Notes under the pieces: model-generated
Seen by the model: the letters and a program-made list of their open reading frames with translations, nothing else
Database searches by the model: none
Told to the model about the DNA's origin: nothing
Translations under genes and position numbers: made by a program
NCBI RefSeq assembly: GCF_000023265.1
Contig: NC_013124.1
Span: forward strand, 1,988,001-2,052,000
Origin: Acidimicrobium ferrooxidans DSM 10331
Lineage (GTDB): Bacteria > Actinomycetota > Acidimicrobiia > Acidimicrobiales > Acidimicrobiaceae
Length of the DNA stretch: 64,000 nucleotides
Direction of reading: 5' to 3'
Shown here: positions 52,357-63,091 of the stretch, piece by piece
Numbering within the stretch: the stretch's first letter is position 1
Layout of the letters: each line of letters begins with the position of its first letter

Positions 52357-53364
52357 TCAATCGCTCGTGCGGTCGCCGCCTGCGCTCGCGCCGCCAACGG
52401 CGTCGTGCGTGATCGGACGGTACCACGATGGCCAAGCCTCCTGGGGTCCCTCGAGTCGCGTCGTGGCTTCGGGGACCGCGACGCGCCAGTGGTCCGCCGC
52501 GGCGTGGACAATGGCACGGCTCAGCTCGCCTGCGACGCTCGCCGGCAGCGCCTGCACCATCCAGGCGACATCCCACCACGCACCGAGTCGCAACCACGGA
52601 CCGACGGCCTCGCACCAACGGTCGAGCGCCGCGACGTCGTCGGGAGAGCCGAGCGCAAAGGTCACAGGCTCTGCCTGCCTCTGCTCCACGGCCACCTCGA
52701 CCACACGACCACGACGCCGAACACTGAGCCGAGGGTGCAGGAGTTGCGCGCTCGCATCGAGACCGTCGTCGAGGCGTGCCGATGGCCCAAGGGCCGCGCG
52801 GTCGCTCACTTGGCGCGCGAAGACCCAGCGCGCCACCGCGGCTTCGTCGCCAGGGGAGAGGTGGACGAAGCGCAGGCGCCACACCTCATCCCCCACACCG
52901 ACGACCTCCGCCACCGCCCGCACGAGCCGGCCGCTGACGTCGAACGACACGGCCCGCACCGTCCCCGGCGCATCACGCACCCCATCAGGTGCTTCGATCG
53001 CGACGCCCCCGACCGACACATCGACGGTGACCATCGGGACGCCGAGCGTGAATCCGTGGAGGTAGTACGTACCGCGACTACGAAGGACGGCCCGCGGCCC
53101 CTCGCGCAGGTTCCAGGGGCGCGCGGCCTCCACCCGACCACGAAGGCGCCCGTGCTCGGCGCGCACGAGCGAGGCGCCGAGCCACGCTCGCGCGGCGACG
53201 CACCGGGCAGAGATCGCCATGACGCTCGCGGGGTCGCACCCGTCCGCCCCGTCGAACTCGACCGTCGGTCCCGCGAGCGCCGCGACCGTGACCTCGATCC
53301 CGACCGGCTCGAGGCGGACGACCTTGCCGGGCCAGCAGACGAGGTTCGCGGGGAGCAGCGCCAT
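52357..53364 (-). CDS. PilZ domain protein, likely c-di-GMP receptor
   Basis: A 335-residue cytoplasmic protein. The PilZ domain at about 90-185 contains both c-di-GMP-binding elements: RAVLR (RxxxR) at 91-95 and DVSVGG (D/NxSxxG) at 115-120. An N-terminal barrel-like region (about 1-85) resembles a YcgR-N-type domain by position only. The C-terminal 150 residues are unassigned. ATG 53364 lies five bases after the malic enzyme stop codon, so it is the second gene of that unit. It is close to the MshEN glycosyltransferase, which supports a c-di-GMP neighbourhood. Confidence 0.78.
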   Translation of the reverse strand: MALLPANLVCWPGKVVRLEPVGIEVTVAALAGPTVEFDGADGCDPASVMAISARCVAARAWLGASLVRAEHGRLRGRVEAARPWNLREGPRAVLRSRGTYYLHGFTLGVPMVTVDVSVGGVAIEAPDGVRDAPGTVRAVSFDVSGRLVRAVAEVVGVGDEVWRLRFVHLSPGDEAAVARWVFARQVSDRAALGPSARLDDGLDASAQLLHPRLSVRRRGRVVEVAVEQRQAEPVTFALGSPDDVAALDRWCEAVGPWLRLGAWWDVAWMVQALPASVAGELSRAIVHAAADHWRVAVPEATTRLEGPQEAWPSWYRPITHDAVGGASAGGDRTSD

Positions 53365-53369
53365 GGTCC

Positions 53370-54782
53370 TCAGTCGTCGATCGCGTGGCGCACGACGCCC
53401 TCACGGATGGCCTCGCGCATGACCGCTTCGGCAACCGCAGGCGCGACGCTCCGGTTGAACACCGATGGGATGATGGTGCTCGGAGAGAGCTCGTCGTCGG
53501 TGACCTGTGCGGCGATCGCCTCCGCGGCAACGAGCTTCATGCCCTCGGTGATCACCATGGCGTGCGCGTCCAGTGCGCCGCGGAAGATGCCCGGGAAGCA
53601 GAGCACGTTGTTGATCTGATTCGGGTAATCGCTCCGGCCCGTCGCAACGACGGCCGCGATGCCTTCGAGCGACTCCGGGCTCACCTCTGGATCTGGGTTC
53701 GCGAGCGCGAAGACGATCGGATTCGTGCCCATGGTGCGCACGTCTTCGGCGGTGATGACGCCCGGTCCCGACACGCCGATGAACACGTCGGCGCCCGCGA
53801 GCGCCTCGCCCACCGACCCCATGCGACGCTCTGGGTTCGTGTGCTCGGCCAACCACGCCTTCTCGCCGGTGAACTCCTCGCGCCCGCTGAAGATGGCACC
53901 TCGACGATCGGCGACGATGATGCGTCCGACACCGGCGTGGTCGAGAATCTTGGCCGTCGCGACCCCCGCTGCGCCAGCGCCAGCGATGACGACGGTGAGC
54001 TCCTCGAGCTTCTTGTCGACGACCCGACAGGCGTTGCGAAGCGCCGCGAGCACCACCACAGCGGTGCCGTGCTGGTCGTCGTGGAAGACCGGAATGTCGA
54101 GCCGCGAGGTGAGCGCAGCCTCGACCTCGAAGCAACGCGGCGCCGCGATGTCCTCGAGGTTGATCCCTCCGAAGGCAGGCTCGAGCGCCGCGATCGCCTC
54201 GATCAGCGCCTCGGTGGTGGGAGCCGTGATCGGGACCGGGAACGCATCGATCCCCGCGAACTCCTTGAACAGCTGCGCCTTGCCCTCCATCACCGGGAGC
54301 GACGCGTGCGGCCCGATCGCCCCGAGACCGAGCACCGCGGTCCCGTCGGTGACGACGGCGACGCTGTTCGACTTGATCGTGTAGCGATGCACCAGACTGG
54401 GGCGCTGGGCGATGGCGAGCGACACCCGCGCGACCCCGGGCGTGTAGGCCATGGAGAGGTCGTCGCGGTTCTGGATCGGGGTCTTGCCGCGAACCTCGAT
54501 CTTGCCGCCGGCGTGCAGACGGAACACGCGATCGACCAGCGAGCGCACGTGCACGCCCGGGACGCCCTCGGCAGCTTCTCGGATGCGCTCGGCGTGCTCC
54601 GGATCGCCCGAGAGCACCGTGATGTCACGGACGATGGTCGCAGCATCCACCTCGACCAAGTCGACGCCGAGAATGTTCCCGCCTGCCTCCCCGATCGCGG
54701 TGGTCAAGCGGCCGAGGGTTCCTGGCTGGTTGGTGAGCTCGACGCGTAGCGTCACCGAATGGGAGACATTGGGTGTTGCCAT
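53370..54782 (-). CDS. NAD(P)-dependent malic enzyme with N-terminal ACT domain
   Basis: Decarboxylates malate to pyruvate. The N-terminal 80 residues (SHSVTLRVELTNQPGTLGRLTTAIGEAGGNILGVDLVEV) form an ACT domain, a common allosteric module in the short bacterial malic enzymes. The catalytic part shows SMAYTPGVARVSLAIA, the lysine in VMEGKAQLFKEFAG, GGINLEDIAAPRCFEVE, the metal site FHDDQHGTAVV, and the Rossmann motif VVIAGAGAAGVATAKIL. It has 470 residues. A TAGCCT -10 box ends six bases before ATG 54782, a leaderless start. Confidence 0.92.
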   Translation of the reverse strand: MATPNVSHSVTLRVELTNQPGTLGRLTTAIGEAGGNILGVDLVEVDAATIVRDITVLSGDPEHAERIREAAEGVPGVHVRSLVDRVFRLHAGGKIEVRGKTPIQNRDDLSMAYTPGVARVSLAIAQRPSLVHRYTIKSNSVAVVTDGTAVLGLGAIGPHASLPVMEGKAQLFKEFAGIDAFPVPITAPTTEALIEAIAALEPAFGGINLEDIAAPRCFEVEAALTSRLDIPVFHDDQHGTAVVVLAALRNACRVVDKKLEELTVVIAGAGAAGVATAKILDHAGVGRIIVADRRGAIFSGREEFTGEKAWLAEHTNPERRMGSVGEALAGADVFIGVSGPGVITAEDVRTMGTNPIVFALANPDPEVSPESLEGIAAVVATGRSDYPNQINNVLCFPGIFRGALDAHAMVITEGMKLVAAEAIAAQVTDDELSPSTIIPSVFNRSVAPAVAEAVMREAIREGVVRHAIDD

Positions 54783-54826
54783 GGCGATAGGCTAGCTTGC
54801 CCCTCGTCGGCTAGGTTGGCCACGCC
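54783..54826. promoter_or_regulatory. Divergent promoter region, malic enzyme and 54827 gene
   Basis: The minus-strand -10 TAGCCT is at plus 54789-54794, six bases from ATG 54782. The plus-strand -10 TAGGTT is at 54812-54817, nine bases from ATG 54827. Only 44 bases separate the two start codons, so the two polymerases compete for overlapping DNA. Confidence 0.5.
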
Positions 54827-56137
54827 ATGGCGAACCCCCTGCGCACCCTCGATGAGCGAACCCGCGAGGTCGCCGAGCGAGCACTCACCTCGTGGATCGC
54901 GACCACCCCTCGCTCCGGCTCGCTGGCGGCCCTCGGCCTTGGCGTCGGGCTCGCTGCGCTGGGTGGCCTCGCGACCAGTGATCGAGCGATCGCCATCGGT
55001 CATGCGGCGGCCTCGGGCGCACACGGCGCGTCGGTGTGGGAGACCTCGACGCTCGCCGCGCTCGCCCTCGCCAGCGCTGAGGTGCCGGTCGTCTGCTGGC
55101 TCGATGGGACCATCGACGACCAGGAGTTCGCCGTCGCACGAGAGCTGGTTCGTCACCGAGCTCGCGCGATCGCCCTCACCGACTCGCCAGCGCGCGCGGC
55201 GCTGGTCCGTGCCGCCGGGTGGCACCGCGACGAGCTCCGCGGCGACGACCTCGTCGCAGGTATCTCGCTGGGTCGAGACCTCGCCCGGCGTGAAGGACCG
55301 GCCGCGGTGATCGTGCACACGCCCGAGCACACGGTCGAGGCACCGGAGGAACTCCTGCGTCGCCGAGCGCGCCGCGCGCTCCGAGATGCCCAACCGCTCG
55401 AGGTCGTCGCCTTCAAACCACCCATCACGGCCGAGACGGCGCTCGAGGCGGTCGACGACCGAGGTCCCGACGCCCCCGTGCGGGCATTTCTCGGCGGCGC
55501 GGGGATCGTTCGCATCACCCGCACGGGGCTCGCCCGCGACCTCGAGGTGCGCCTCCGGGCCCCGGTCATCGGGGTCCCCGATCCCGAGGGGCTCGCGCGA
55601 GAGGTCGCCAGCGCCGGTGCGCGTGCGGTGATCCTCGACGTCGATGGCGACACGCTGATCGCCGCCTCCCCTGCGCCAACGCTGGAACTCGCTCCGATCC
55701 GCACGGAGGACGTGGCACTCGCCCTCGGTGCGCTGGTGGCAGGTGCGGGCTTGCGCGTCGTCGTATCGACCGTCGGGCGGGTCGCAGGAGTAGGCGAGCG
55801 CGTCGTGCACCATCTCGCTGCCGACCCGAGCTTCGTCATGGTCACCTGGGCAGCAGGCGCCCTCGCAACTGCCCAGGCGCGTGCACTGGTCGCAGGCGAG
55901 CGACGCACCCCCAGCGTCGTCGAGCTCGTCCAGACCGATCCCATCCCAGCCGTGCTCGACGAGCTCCTCGCTCCGGCCGAGCGCATCGTCGTCGTGGGGC
56001 CCGCGGCCTCGGGCGTGGGGCAGCGGCTCGCCGGCTGGCTCTTTGCCCGCGACCTCCATCGCCGCACCCAGTGGTACGAACCAACCGTACCCGCGAGCGT
56101 GCTCGGCTTCGCCGCGCGCACCCTCGCGAGCTCCTGA
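54827..56137 (+). CDS. Uncharacterised protein, possible remote thiamine-diphosphate-enzyme fold
   Basis: A 436-residue soluble protein that I cannot assign. Residues 35-190 (LGVGLAALGG, AIGHAAASGAHGASVWETSTLAALALASAEVPVVCWLDG, then EGPAAVIVHTPEHTVEAPEELLRRRARRALRDAQPL) resemble the alpha subunit of 2-oxoacid dehydrogenase E1 in layout, but the GDG-N metal motif is not convincing. The C-terminal part (AERIVVVGPAASGVGQRLAGWLFARDL) loosely resembles the E1-beta tail. It may be a degenerate or non-enzymatic relative; this is weak inference. It precedes the MshEN glycosyltransferase by 70 bases. Confidence 0.6.
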   Translation: MANPLRTLDERTREVAERALTSWIATTPRSGSLAALGLGVGLAALGGLATSDRAIAIGHAAASGAHGASVWETSTLAALALASAEVPVVCWLDGTIDDQEFAVARELVRHRARAIALTDSPARAALVRAAGWHRDELRGDDLVAGISLGRDLARREGPAAVIVHTPEHTVEAPEELLRRRARRALRDAQPLEVVAFKPPITAETALEAVDDRGPDAPVRAFLGGAGIVRITRTGLARDLEVRLRAPVIGVPDPEGLAREVASAGARAVILDVDGDTLIAASPAPTLELAPIRTEDVALALGALVAGAGLRVVVSTVGRVAGVGERVVHHLAADPSFVMVTWAAGALATAQARALVAGERRTPSVVELVQTDPIPAVLDELLAPAERIVVVGPAASGVGQRLAGWLFARDLHRRTQWYEPTVPASVLGFAARTLASS

Positions 56138-56178
56138 GCAGCCCTGTCTCAAGCCGCCGTCACGGCGGCCGATGACCT

Positions 56179-56195
56179 GGTGATCGCTGATCACC
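56179..56195 (+). repeat. 7-bp inverted repeat before the glycosyltransferase start
   Basis: GGTGATC-GCT-GATCACC is a perfect palindrome with a 3-base centre, ending just before the GAGGAGGG ribosome site of the gene at 56208. It could be an operator or an RNA hairpin that presents the ribosome site. Confidence 0.45.
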
Positions 56196-56207
56196 GAGGA
56201 GGGCCAG

Positions 56208-58046
56208 ATGGAGAGCCCGCGGCTTCGCGAGCGCGCAGCTTCGCCACCGCTCGGCGCCGCGCTCGTGGCCGCGGGCCTGCTCGACGAGCACGACCTCGCC
56301 GTGGCACTCGAGCAGCAGACCCGGAGCCGACGACGCCTCGGTGAGGTGCTCGTACGCCGAGGCATCGTCCCACGCCTCGATCTCGCCCGTGTGCTCGCAG
56401 AACGCGCTCGCGTGCCCTTCGTGACCCTCGTCGATCGCGAGCCACGACGGGAGCTGCTCGAGGGGCTCGACCTCGAGGCGTGCGTCCGCGAGCGGCTGGT
56501 CCCGATCGACCGAGACGACGATGGCACGCTCGTGGTTGCGAGCTCGGAGGTGCCGACCGACACCGTGCGCGAGAGCGCCGAACGTCTCAGCGGCGCTCCT
56601 GTCCGGCTCGTGCTCACCACCGAGTGGGACCTGCTCCGCTACATCGTGCGCGCAGGCGCCGATCACATCGGCCGACGAGCGGCCTACGGTCTCGCGGAGA
56701 CGGATCTCGACCTGTCGGCAGCCCACGTGCTCACGAGGGCCCAAGCCATCGGCCTCGTCGTCGTCGCGGTCGTGGTCGTCCTCGTTGGCATCGTCGACAC
56801 CCGAGCACTCCTCGGGGCCGCACTCGCTGGCGCTGCCACCCTCCTCGCGCTCGTCGTGCTCTTTCGAGCGGTCGTTGCCTTCCGGGGCGCCGGCGTGCCG
56901 TGGGTCGTGCCAGAGCGCCTCCTCGACGACGCAGACCTGCCGACCTACACCATCCTCGTCCCGTTGTATCGAGAGGCGGCGGTGGTCCCGGCGCTCATGA
57001 CCTCGCTCGCCAACCTCGACTACCCACCAGAGAAGCTCGAGGCGCTCGTACTCGTCGAGGCCGACGACGACGCCACCCGGGACGCGCTCGTCGCGGCGCG
57101 CCCGCCGAGCTGGGTCACCGTCGTGACCGTGCCGCCCGAGGGGCCCGCGACGAAGCCGAAGGCCTTGAACGTCGGGCTCGCGCTCGCCTCCGGTGAGCTG
57201 CTCGTGATCTACGACGCCGAGGATCGACCCGAACCCGACCAGCTCCGGATCGTGGCCTCGATCTTCGCCGACGCCGACCACGACCTTGCGTGCGTCCAGG
57301 CAGCGCTGAACTACCACAACGCCCGCCACAACCTGCTCACGCGCCTGTTCACCCTCGAGTACTCCCAGTGGTTCGATTACCTCCTCCCCGGCCTCGAGGC
57401 GCTCGAGCTGCCGATCCCACTGGGAGGGACCTCGAATCACTTCCGCACGCAGCTGCTGCGCTCGTTGGGAGGCTGGGATCCGTTCAACGTCACCGAGGAT
57501 GCCGATCTCGGCATTCGGGCCGCGGTGAAGGGTGCCCGGGTCGCCACCGCCGCCTCCACCACGTGGGAGGAGGCGACCGCTCGCCCCGGCGCCTTCATCC
57601 GCCAACGGACGCGCTGGATCAAGGGCTACGTCCAGACAGCCCTCGTGCACGCCCGCCACCCGATCCGGCTGGTCCGAGCGGTCGGGCCGATCCAGGCCCT
57701 CGCCTTCGCCGTCCTCATCGCCGGCACGCCGATCGCCTTCTGGACGATCGTGCCCCTCGACCTGACCTTCGTGGCCTCTCTCGTCCTCTCGCCGCACGTC
57801 CTCGTCGATCTCGTACCGCGCTGGGCGCTCGCCGTCGGATTCGTCGACCTCGTCATCGGCAACGCCGTGGTGATCTACCTCTCCATCGTGGCCGTCTTCC
57901 GTCGGCGTCAATGGTCGCTCGTGTGGGCCGCCTTGCTCACGCCGGTCTACTGGATCTTGCACTCGCTCGCGGCCTATCGAGCCCTCGCCCAGCTCGTGAC
58001 CCGGCCGCACTACTGGGACAAGACCGACCACGGAGTCGCGCTGTGA
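56208..58046 (+). CDS. Glycosyltransferase family 2 with N-terminal MshEN (c-di-GMP) domain, NfrB-like
   Basis: A 612-residue membrane synthase. Residues 14-37 and 43-66 are two 24-residue MshEN motifs (LGAALVAAGLLDEHDLAVAL and RLGEVLVRRGIVPRLDLARV) separated by exactly five residues, the arrangement that binds c-di-GMP in MshE-type ATPases and in NfrB. Two helices lie at about 180-225. The GT2 core shows VPLYREAAVVPALMTSL, the DAED acidic motif at 336-339, TEDADLG at 429-435 and QRTRW at 466-470, the processive-synthase pattern. Several helices follow. It probably makes a polysaccharide under c-di-GMP control. E. coli NfrB has this domain at the other end. ATG 56208 has GAGGAGGG. Confidence 0.88.
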   Translation: MESPRLRERAASPPLGAALVAAGLLDEHDLAVALEQQTRSRRRLGEVLVRRGIVPRLDLARVLAERARVPFVTLVDREPRRELLEGLDLEACVRERLVPIDRDDDGTLVVASSEVPTDTVRESAERLSGAPVRLVLTTEWDLLRYIVRAGADHIGRRAAYGLAETDLDLSAAHVLTRAQAIGLVVVAVVVVLVGIVDTRALLGAALAGAATLLALVVLFRAVVAFRGAGVPWVVPERLLDDADLPTYTILVPLYREAAVVPALMTSLANLDYPPEKLEALVLVEADDDATRDALVAARPPSWVTVVTVPPEGPATKPKALNVGLALASGELLVIYDAEDRPEPDQLRIVASIFADADHDLACVQAALNYHNARHNLLTRLFTLEYSQWFDYLLPGLEALELPIPLGGTSNHFRTQLLRSLGGWDPFNVTEDADLGIRAAVKGARVATAASTTWEEATARPGAFIRQRTRWIKGYVQTALVHARHPIRLVRAVGPIQALAFAVLIAGTPIAFWTIVPLDLTFVASLVLSPHVLVDLVPRWALAVGFVDLVIGNAVVIYLSIVAVFRRRQWSLVWAALLTPVYWILHSLAAYRALAQLVTRPHYWDKTDHGVAL

Positions 58047-58963
58047 GGGGCCGGCGCATTCGCTGGTGGATCGTGGCCGCGAGTGCACTCCCGCTCGCGA
58101 TCGCCGAGATCGTCGGACTCCTTCGCCTGGGCCCGGGCACCGTCGTCCTCGACCACGTCGATCCCCTCGGCATCGGCTCACTCCACGCGGTCGTCGTCAT
58201 CGCCCTCGCGACCATGACGCCGCTCGCCGTAGGTCTCGCCATCGCGAGCGCGCATCGCTGGATCGCGACTCGGCTCGAAGCGACGCCAGCGATGGTCACG
58301 GCTGCACTGGTCGCGTTGTGGTGGCTCCTCGTGCTCGCAGGCACGACGGCGGCCGGGGTGATCGACCTCGCGCTCCTCGCACTCCTCGTCGTGTCCGTCG
58401 CCGAAGCCGGCGCCTTCGTGCTCGGCGACACGGTCACGGCTGGGGTCGGCGCAGGGCTTGCCCTCTGCGCGCTCGCGCTCAGCGACCCGCCCCTTGCCCT
58501 CTGCGCGCTCAGCATCGGCGCGGTGGTGCTCGTGGGACTCGGGGCTCGTGGTAGGGACGAGGCCGGCCTCGCGTTCTTCGCCGTCCTTGCCTTCCCGAGC
58601 GCGGCGCTCGTGGTCGGGGTGCCCTTCGTCGACTGGCGCCTCACCGGCGACGCGGCCGCGACCCGCGCCTACGTCGCCGCCGTGGGCATACACCATCCGT
58701 TCGCCGCACTCGTCGTCGCGTGCGGCGCGGTTCTCGCGGCCCTCGCCAGACCACGGGCACTGCTCGCCGCGGCCATGCTCGCTGCAGCCGTCGCGGGGGC
58801 CATCGTCGCCGGCATGGACGCACGCGCCATCTCGGCGCTCGTCATCGTCGGCCTCGCGGTCGTCGTGGTGCCATTGGTGGGGGGGCGCCACGGCCCGACG
58901 CTCCCCATCGCCGCCGCCGGAACGGTCGGCGACGACGGGGCCCAGCGTCCCAACGCTGCCTAG
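58043..58963 (+). CDS. Multi-pass membrane protein of unknown function
   Basis: A 306-residue protein composed almost entirely of hydrophobic helices, about eight to nine. GTG 58043 overlaps the glycosyltransferase stop as GTGA, so it is translationally coupled to it. A polar segment VDWRLTGDAAATRAYVAAVGIHHPF lies mid-protein. No family motif is recognised. A role in export or modification of the glycan made by its neighbour is suggested only by position. Confidence 0.7.
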   Translation: MRGRRIRWWIVAASALPLAIAEIVGLLRLGPGTVVLDHVDPLGIGSLHAVVVIALATMTPLAVGLAIASAHRWIATRLEATPAMVTAALVALWWLLVLAGTTAAGVIDLALLALLVVSVAEAGAFVLGDTVTAGVGAGLALCALALSDPPLALCALSIGAVVLVGLGARGRDEAGLAFFAVLAFPSAALVVGVPFVDWRLTGDAAATRAYVAAVGIHHPFAALVVACGAVLAALARPRALLAAAMLAAAVAGAIVAGMDARAISALVIVGLAVVVVPLVGGRHGPTLPIAAAGTVGDDGAQRPNAA

Positions 58964-59391
58964 CGGCGCCGACGCAGCTCGTCGGTCGTGTTCGGCACGA
59001 TCCCAGCCCGCTCGAGCACCTCCGCACTCACGCCGGCCTCGCGCCAGGTCTCGTAGCTGATCCCCTTGCGTTCCCCATAGCGCGCTGCATGCTCGATGAA
59101 CGCCTCTTCGAGCTCCTTGTTGTCGGCCTGATGCTCCAGGCGCCACAACTCACTCTCGAGGTCCTTGCGCTGCTGCAACAGCTCGATCCGGTGCACCCCG
59201 GTTGCGCTCTCGAGGTCTGCCGTCACCTGATCCAAGAGCATACGAACACGCTCGGGAGTGCGGCGGCGCCCACGCCTCGGCTTGTTCTCCTCGAGATAGC
59301 GCAGGTAGGCGTCCACGGCCTGGGACTCCCTACGCCCGCGGGCGATCGCCGCGCGCTGCTCGCCACTCATCTGACGACCGTCATCAGCCAT
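58960..59391 (-). CDS. Conserved small actinobacterial protein of unknown function
   Basis: A 143-residue soluble protein, helical and highly charged. Conserved-looking blocks are MSGEQRAAIARGRRESQAVDAYLRYLEENKPRRGRRRTPE and IEHAARYGERKGISYETWREAGV. I recall similar proteins with this layout in many actinobacteria, always uncharacterised. The central coiled coil (VRMLLDQVTADLESATGVHRIELLQQRKDLESELWRLEHQ) suggests oligomerisation. ATG 59391 has GAAGGAG upstream. It converges with the preceding gene with a 4-base overlap. Confidence 0.72.
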   Translation of the reverse strand: MADDGRQMSGEQRAAIARGRRESQAVDAYLRYLEENKPRRGRRRTPERVRMLLDQVTADLESATGVHRIELLQQRKDLESELWRLEHQADNKELEEAFIEHAARYGERKGISYETWREAGVSAEVLERAGIVPNTTDELRRRR

Positions 59392-59970
59392 TGCTGCTCC
59401 TTCTCCTTGTCTCCATCACCGCGAGACAGCTGCCACTTCCGACCGAGGTCCCCGGTCGGCGACCCAGCGCTCCGAACGCGACGGCGAGGTGCCGACACCA
59501 CAACCAAGAGAGCCATCAGCGCAGCTCATCCACGCTCCCCTCGACGTTGCGTCCACCGGCCCAACCACGCCGATCGTCGGCGCAGTCGCGTCGGAGCCGG
59601 CCAGGGGGAGTCACCTGAGCCGTCTCCCACCCACGCAAAACCGCCGAGACGAACCCGCCGGAATGAGCGAGCCGGAACGCCGCTTCAGGCTCTCGCCAGG
59701 CGAGGCGAGGCCCACACTCTCCTGATCGTCCTCCTGATCGTCAAACGGTGTCGAGGTCGCCGCTCTTCCCTACTTCCCATGAGCTCGATGCTCACCAACA
59801 ACCATCATACTGGCCGGACGAGTTCATCCAATGTATCGCACCGACACAGCGAATCAGGTCGTCTTTGCAATGCAATTGCGATCGCCACCGTGCGCTCATA
59901 ATTGCTGCCTCCCAGCTCGAGCGTGGGCGTGACCTCCGATCGCACAATGGCGGCCCGGTAGGCTGGCGCC
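59392..59970 (+). other. 579-base gap without a recognisable gene
   Basis: Frames on both strands are Arg/Ser/Thr rich and carry no family motif. The only supported element is the TAGGCT -10 box at 59959-59964, six bases before the purL ATG. The base composition is slightly more mixed than in flanking genes. Confidence 0.5.
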
Positions 59971-62171
<2,201 letters not shown>

Positions 62172-62175
<4 letters not shown>

Positions 62176-62825
62176 CCGAGCAGACCAGCGAGCAACCGGC
62201 CGGCGGGCTCGGCAAGACCGTAGCCTCCGCCGGCTCGCTCCGGATGCGGCATGAGACCGACCACGCGACCCGACGCATCCGCGATCCCGGCGATGTCGTG
62301 GGCCGAGCCGTTCGGATTCGCGACGTAGCGGAGCACGACGCGACCGGACTCCTCGAGCCTGCGTAGCGTGTCGTCGTCGGCGGTGAAGTTGCCCTCGAAG
62401 TGATTGATCGGCAGCGACAGACGCTCGTGTGCCCTCATCTTCTGGGTCAAGACGCTCTCGACGCTCGCGACCTCGACCTCGACGTGCTCACACAGGAAGC
62501 TGAGGCCCGCGTTCTTCTGGAGCGCGCCCGGCAGGAGCCCCGCCTCGCACAGCACCTGGAAGCCGTTGCAGATCCCGAGGATCGGGACCCCACGCCGCGC
62601 TGCATCCATCACCGCGCCCATGGCCGGCGCAAACCGTGCGATCGCTCCGGGTCGCAGGTAGTCACCGTAGGAGAACCCACCAGGGATCACGACGGCGTCG
62701 ACCGCTCCGAGCTCGCTCTCGCCATGGTGGACGAGGCGGGCGGTGACGCCGAGTTCGGCGTAGGCGCCGACCACGTCGTGCTCGCAGTTCGTGCCTGGGA
62801 AGACGACGACGGCGACACTGCTCAC
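62172..62825 (-). CDS. purQ: Phosphoribosylformylglycinamidine synthase subunit PurQ
   Basis: Glutaminase subunit that feeds ammonia to PurL. Class I amidotransferase triad: nucleophile Cys in GICNGFQVL, and His-Glu in LMPHPERAGG. The N-terminal VVVFPGTNCEHDV and VIPGGFSYGDYLRPGAIA are hallmark blocks. GTG 62825 overlaps the purS stop as GTGA. It has 217 residues. Confidence 0.96.
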
Positions 62826-63091
62826 GGGGCAACGACCTCGAGTTCGGCGATGCGCCACGTCTGGATCACCGGATTGGCGAGGAGGCGCTCGGCGAGCACG
62901 CTGGCCTGGTCCAGCGCATCACGCTCGTCGACGGCGCGAAGCTCGAGGCGAAAGGCGCGTCCCGCACTCACGTTGACACCCGGCGCGAGCTCGAGGTGCC
63001 GAGCCGCGTCCGTGATGGCCCGCCCCTCGGGGTCCGCGATGCCCGGTCTCGGCTCGACCACGACCAACGCCACCCAGGTGTGCGCACTCAT
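62822..63091 (-). CDS. purS: Phosphoribosylformylglycinamidine synthase subunit PurS
   Basis: A small (89-residue) structural subunit that joins PurL and PurQ. ALVVVEPRPGIADPEGRAITDAARHL at the N-terminus and GRAFRLELRA in the middle, then LAERLLANPVIQTWRIAEL near the end, match the PurS fold. ATG 63091 overlaps the purC stop as ATGA. Confidence 0.93.
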   Translation of the reverse strand: MSAHTWVALVVVEPRPGIADPEGRAITDAARHLELAPGVNVSAGRAFRLELRAVDERDALDQASVLAERLLANPVIQTWRIAELEVVAP

